NCBI GenBank assembly: GCA_002497905.1
Contig: DAFJ01000009.1
Span: 1 to 15,678, forward strand
Length of the DNA: 15,678 nucleotides
Source: Euryarchaeota archaeon UBA251
GTDB taxonomy: Archaea > Thermoplasmatota > Poseidoniia > Poseidoniales > Thalassarchaeaceae
Direction of reading: 5' to 3'
The notes under the pieces are model-generated. The model was not told the origin of the DNA. It saw nothing but the letters and a program-made list of their open reading frames with translations, and ran no database searches. A program made the translations under genes and the position numbers. How positions within the stretch are numbered: position 1 is the first letter of the stretch; each line of letters starts with the position of its first letter. Shown here in pieces: positions 14,974 to 15,678 of the stretch.

Positions 14974-15678
14974 ATGACGGAACCTCAGTGGCAACGCCTC
15001 TGGGAAAAATCCGCCATAGGCAGACGACTCAAAGAAGGAGGTTTACACCTTCTCCCCGAGGAAGTCATTTTTTGTCATCATCATCGACATCAACCTCTAC
15101 CGTCTGATGATTGGATCCAAAAAAATCTCAATCTTGATTCTAGTCTTGAGGCTCGTTTTCTCATTCTTGAGGCATTGAGAGTTCCAGGGAATCTAATCAT
15201 CCTAGCCGAGCATGAGCATTCATCAAAATGGGATACTGAGTCGGACAGTTGGGCGTTGAGGTGGCATAAAGAAACTCATCCAGATAGTGCTGAGCCTACT
15301 GCCGAGATTCGATGGCATCACTCCTCAGAAGCAGTAGATTGGGCTGAACTTCTTTCTTGGACATCTGCAGTTCTCAACAAGCATCGTATTCCTGAAGTAT
15401 TGGTTATCGATGATGAAGGCTCTATTGTTACATACGAACTTTCAATTTGTCAACCAAAAGGAAATCTTTCTTTCAATATCGATGAATTTGGCGAATATAT
15501 CCATGAAGAAAAAGAAAACCGGTATGGTATTGATGAATGGTCAATGACTCATATTGGAATCCCAACAAGATGGGGGCATCGTCTCAACCCAGCCGAAATA
15601 TCCCTACTTGACTCAAATACAAAATCCAGCACAAATTCCGTCCATCTTGATCTCTTGTACAGAGGTCTTGCTCTTCGC
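14974..15678 (+). CDS. endA: tRNA-splicing endonuclease-like protein (3' partial)
   Basis: The frame is open from the ATG at 14974 to the window end, giving 235 residues of an incomplete protein. From the start it reads like the first half of a tandem-repeat archaeal tRNA-intron endonuclease. GLHLLPEEVIFC matches the family's LHPLEVVYL. SLEARFLILEALRVPGNLI matches the F-x-x-Y-x-V-Y-x-D-L-R-x-R-G segment. PEVLVIDDEGSIVTYELSICQPKG matches AVVDEESEITYFRV at the end of the first unit. Then ENRYGID and HRLNPAEISLLDS start the second unit, where the catalytic Tyr, His and Lys would lie, beyond this window. The enzyme cuts introns from precursor tRNAs in the nucleic-acid compartment of the cell. GTG codons at 14947 and 14971 are alternative starts. 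No Shine-Dalgarno is visible. The nearby archease acts later in the same process. The match is divergent and from memory. Confidence 0.68.
   Translation, partial: MTEPQWQRLWEKSAIGRRLKEGGLHLLPEEVIFCHHHRHQPLPSDDWIQKNLNLDSSLEARFLILEALRVPGNLIILAEHEHSSKWDTESDSWALRWHKETHPDSAEPTAEIRWHHSSEAVDWAELLSWTSAVLNKHRIPEVLVIDDEGSIVTYELSICQPKGNLSFNIDEFGEYIHEEKENRYGIDEWSMTHIGIPTRWGHRLNPAEISLLDSNTKSSTNSVHLDLLYRGLALR

Noticed and set aside
1..15678. Mobile elements, tRNA genes, phage or defence genes
   Set aside because: I saw no transposase, integrase, terminal repeats, tRNA cloverleaf or defence-type protein. Every large frame has an ordinary chromosomal explanation.

Overview
The window looks like a piece of an archaeal chromosome, most likely a marine Thermoplasmatota lineage of the Poseidoniales (Marine Group II) kind. 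This is inferred from gene content only, because the window carries no ribosomal marker. The pointers are an archaeal-type SRP 7S RNA, an archaeal tRNA-splicing endonuclease, archease, a geranylgeranyl-reductase-family flavoprotein, an archaeal winged-helix regulator, a CcmE with a CxxxY haem site, and large secreted proteins with PKD-like or thrombospondin-type-3 (TSP3) regions. Genes are densely packed on both strands. Starts are ATG or GTG, some with a clear Shine-Dalgarno sequence and many without. The SRP RNA is a GC-rich island in otherwise moderate-GC DNA.

Layout. Positions 3-3333 (+) form a tightly spaced cluster: the C-terminal end of a membrane-anchored PKD-like surface protein, an M24 aminopeptidase P, and a radical-SAM enzyme of the MqnC/CofH group. 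Positions 3323-10495 (-) hold, in transcription order, a small unknown protein, DNA topoisomerase I, a geranylgeranyl-reductase-family oxidoreductase, and a 1034-residue lipoprotein with a TSP3 calcium-binding region and a C-terminal half that resembles PNGase F. Positions 10549-12391 (+) hold class 2 dihydroorotate dehydrogenase, a CcmE-type haem chaperone and the SRP RNA. Positions 12435-14855 (-) hold, in transcription order, a winged-helix/TerB-like protein, a PfkB/RfaE-like sugar kinase and archease. From 14974 (+) a tRNA-splicing endonuclease-like gene runs off the window.

How the genes fit together. Three genes point to a respiratory chain: MqnC-like (futalosine menaquinone route), a quinone-dependent class of PyrD, and CcmE (c-type cytochromes). 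The geranylgeranyl reductase could saturate membrane lipids or a quinone tail. Archease (activator of the tRNA ligase RtcB) and the splicing endonuclease belong to tRNA splicing. The PKD protein, the aminopeptidase and the PNGase F-like lipoprotein fit a protein- and glycoprotein-degrading life, but that is inference.

The strongest candidate for something undescribed is the TSP3/PNGase F-like lipoprotein. All six structural cysteines and two of the three catalytic acids of PNGase F can be matched in it. The third acid (Glu118) appears to be Ser, and a Ca-loop-like insert sits next to the catalytic Asp.
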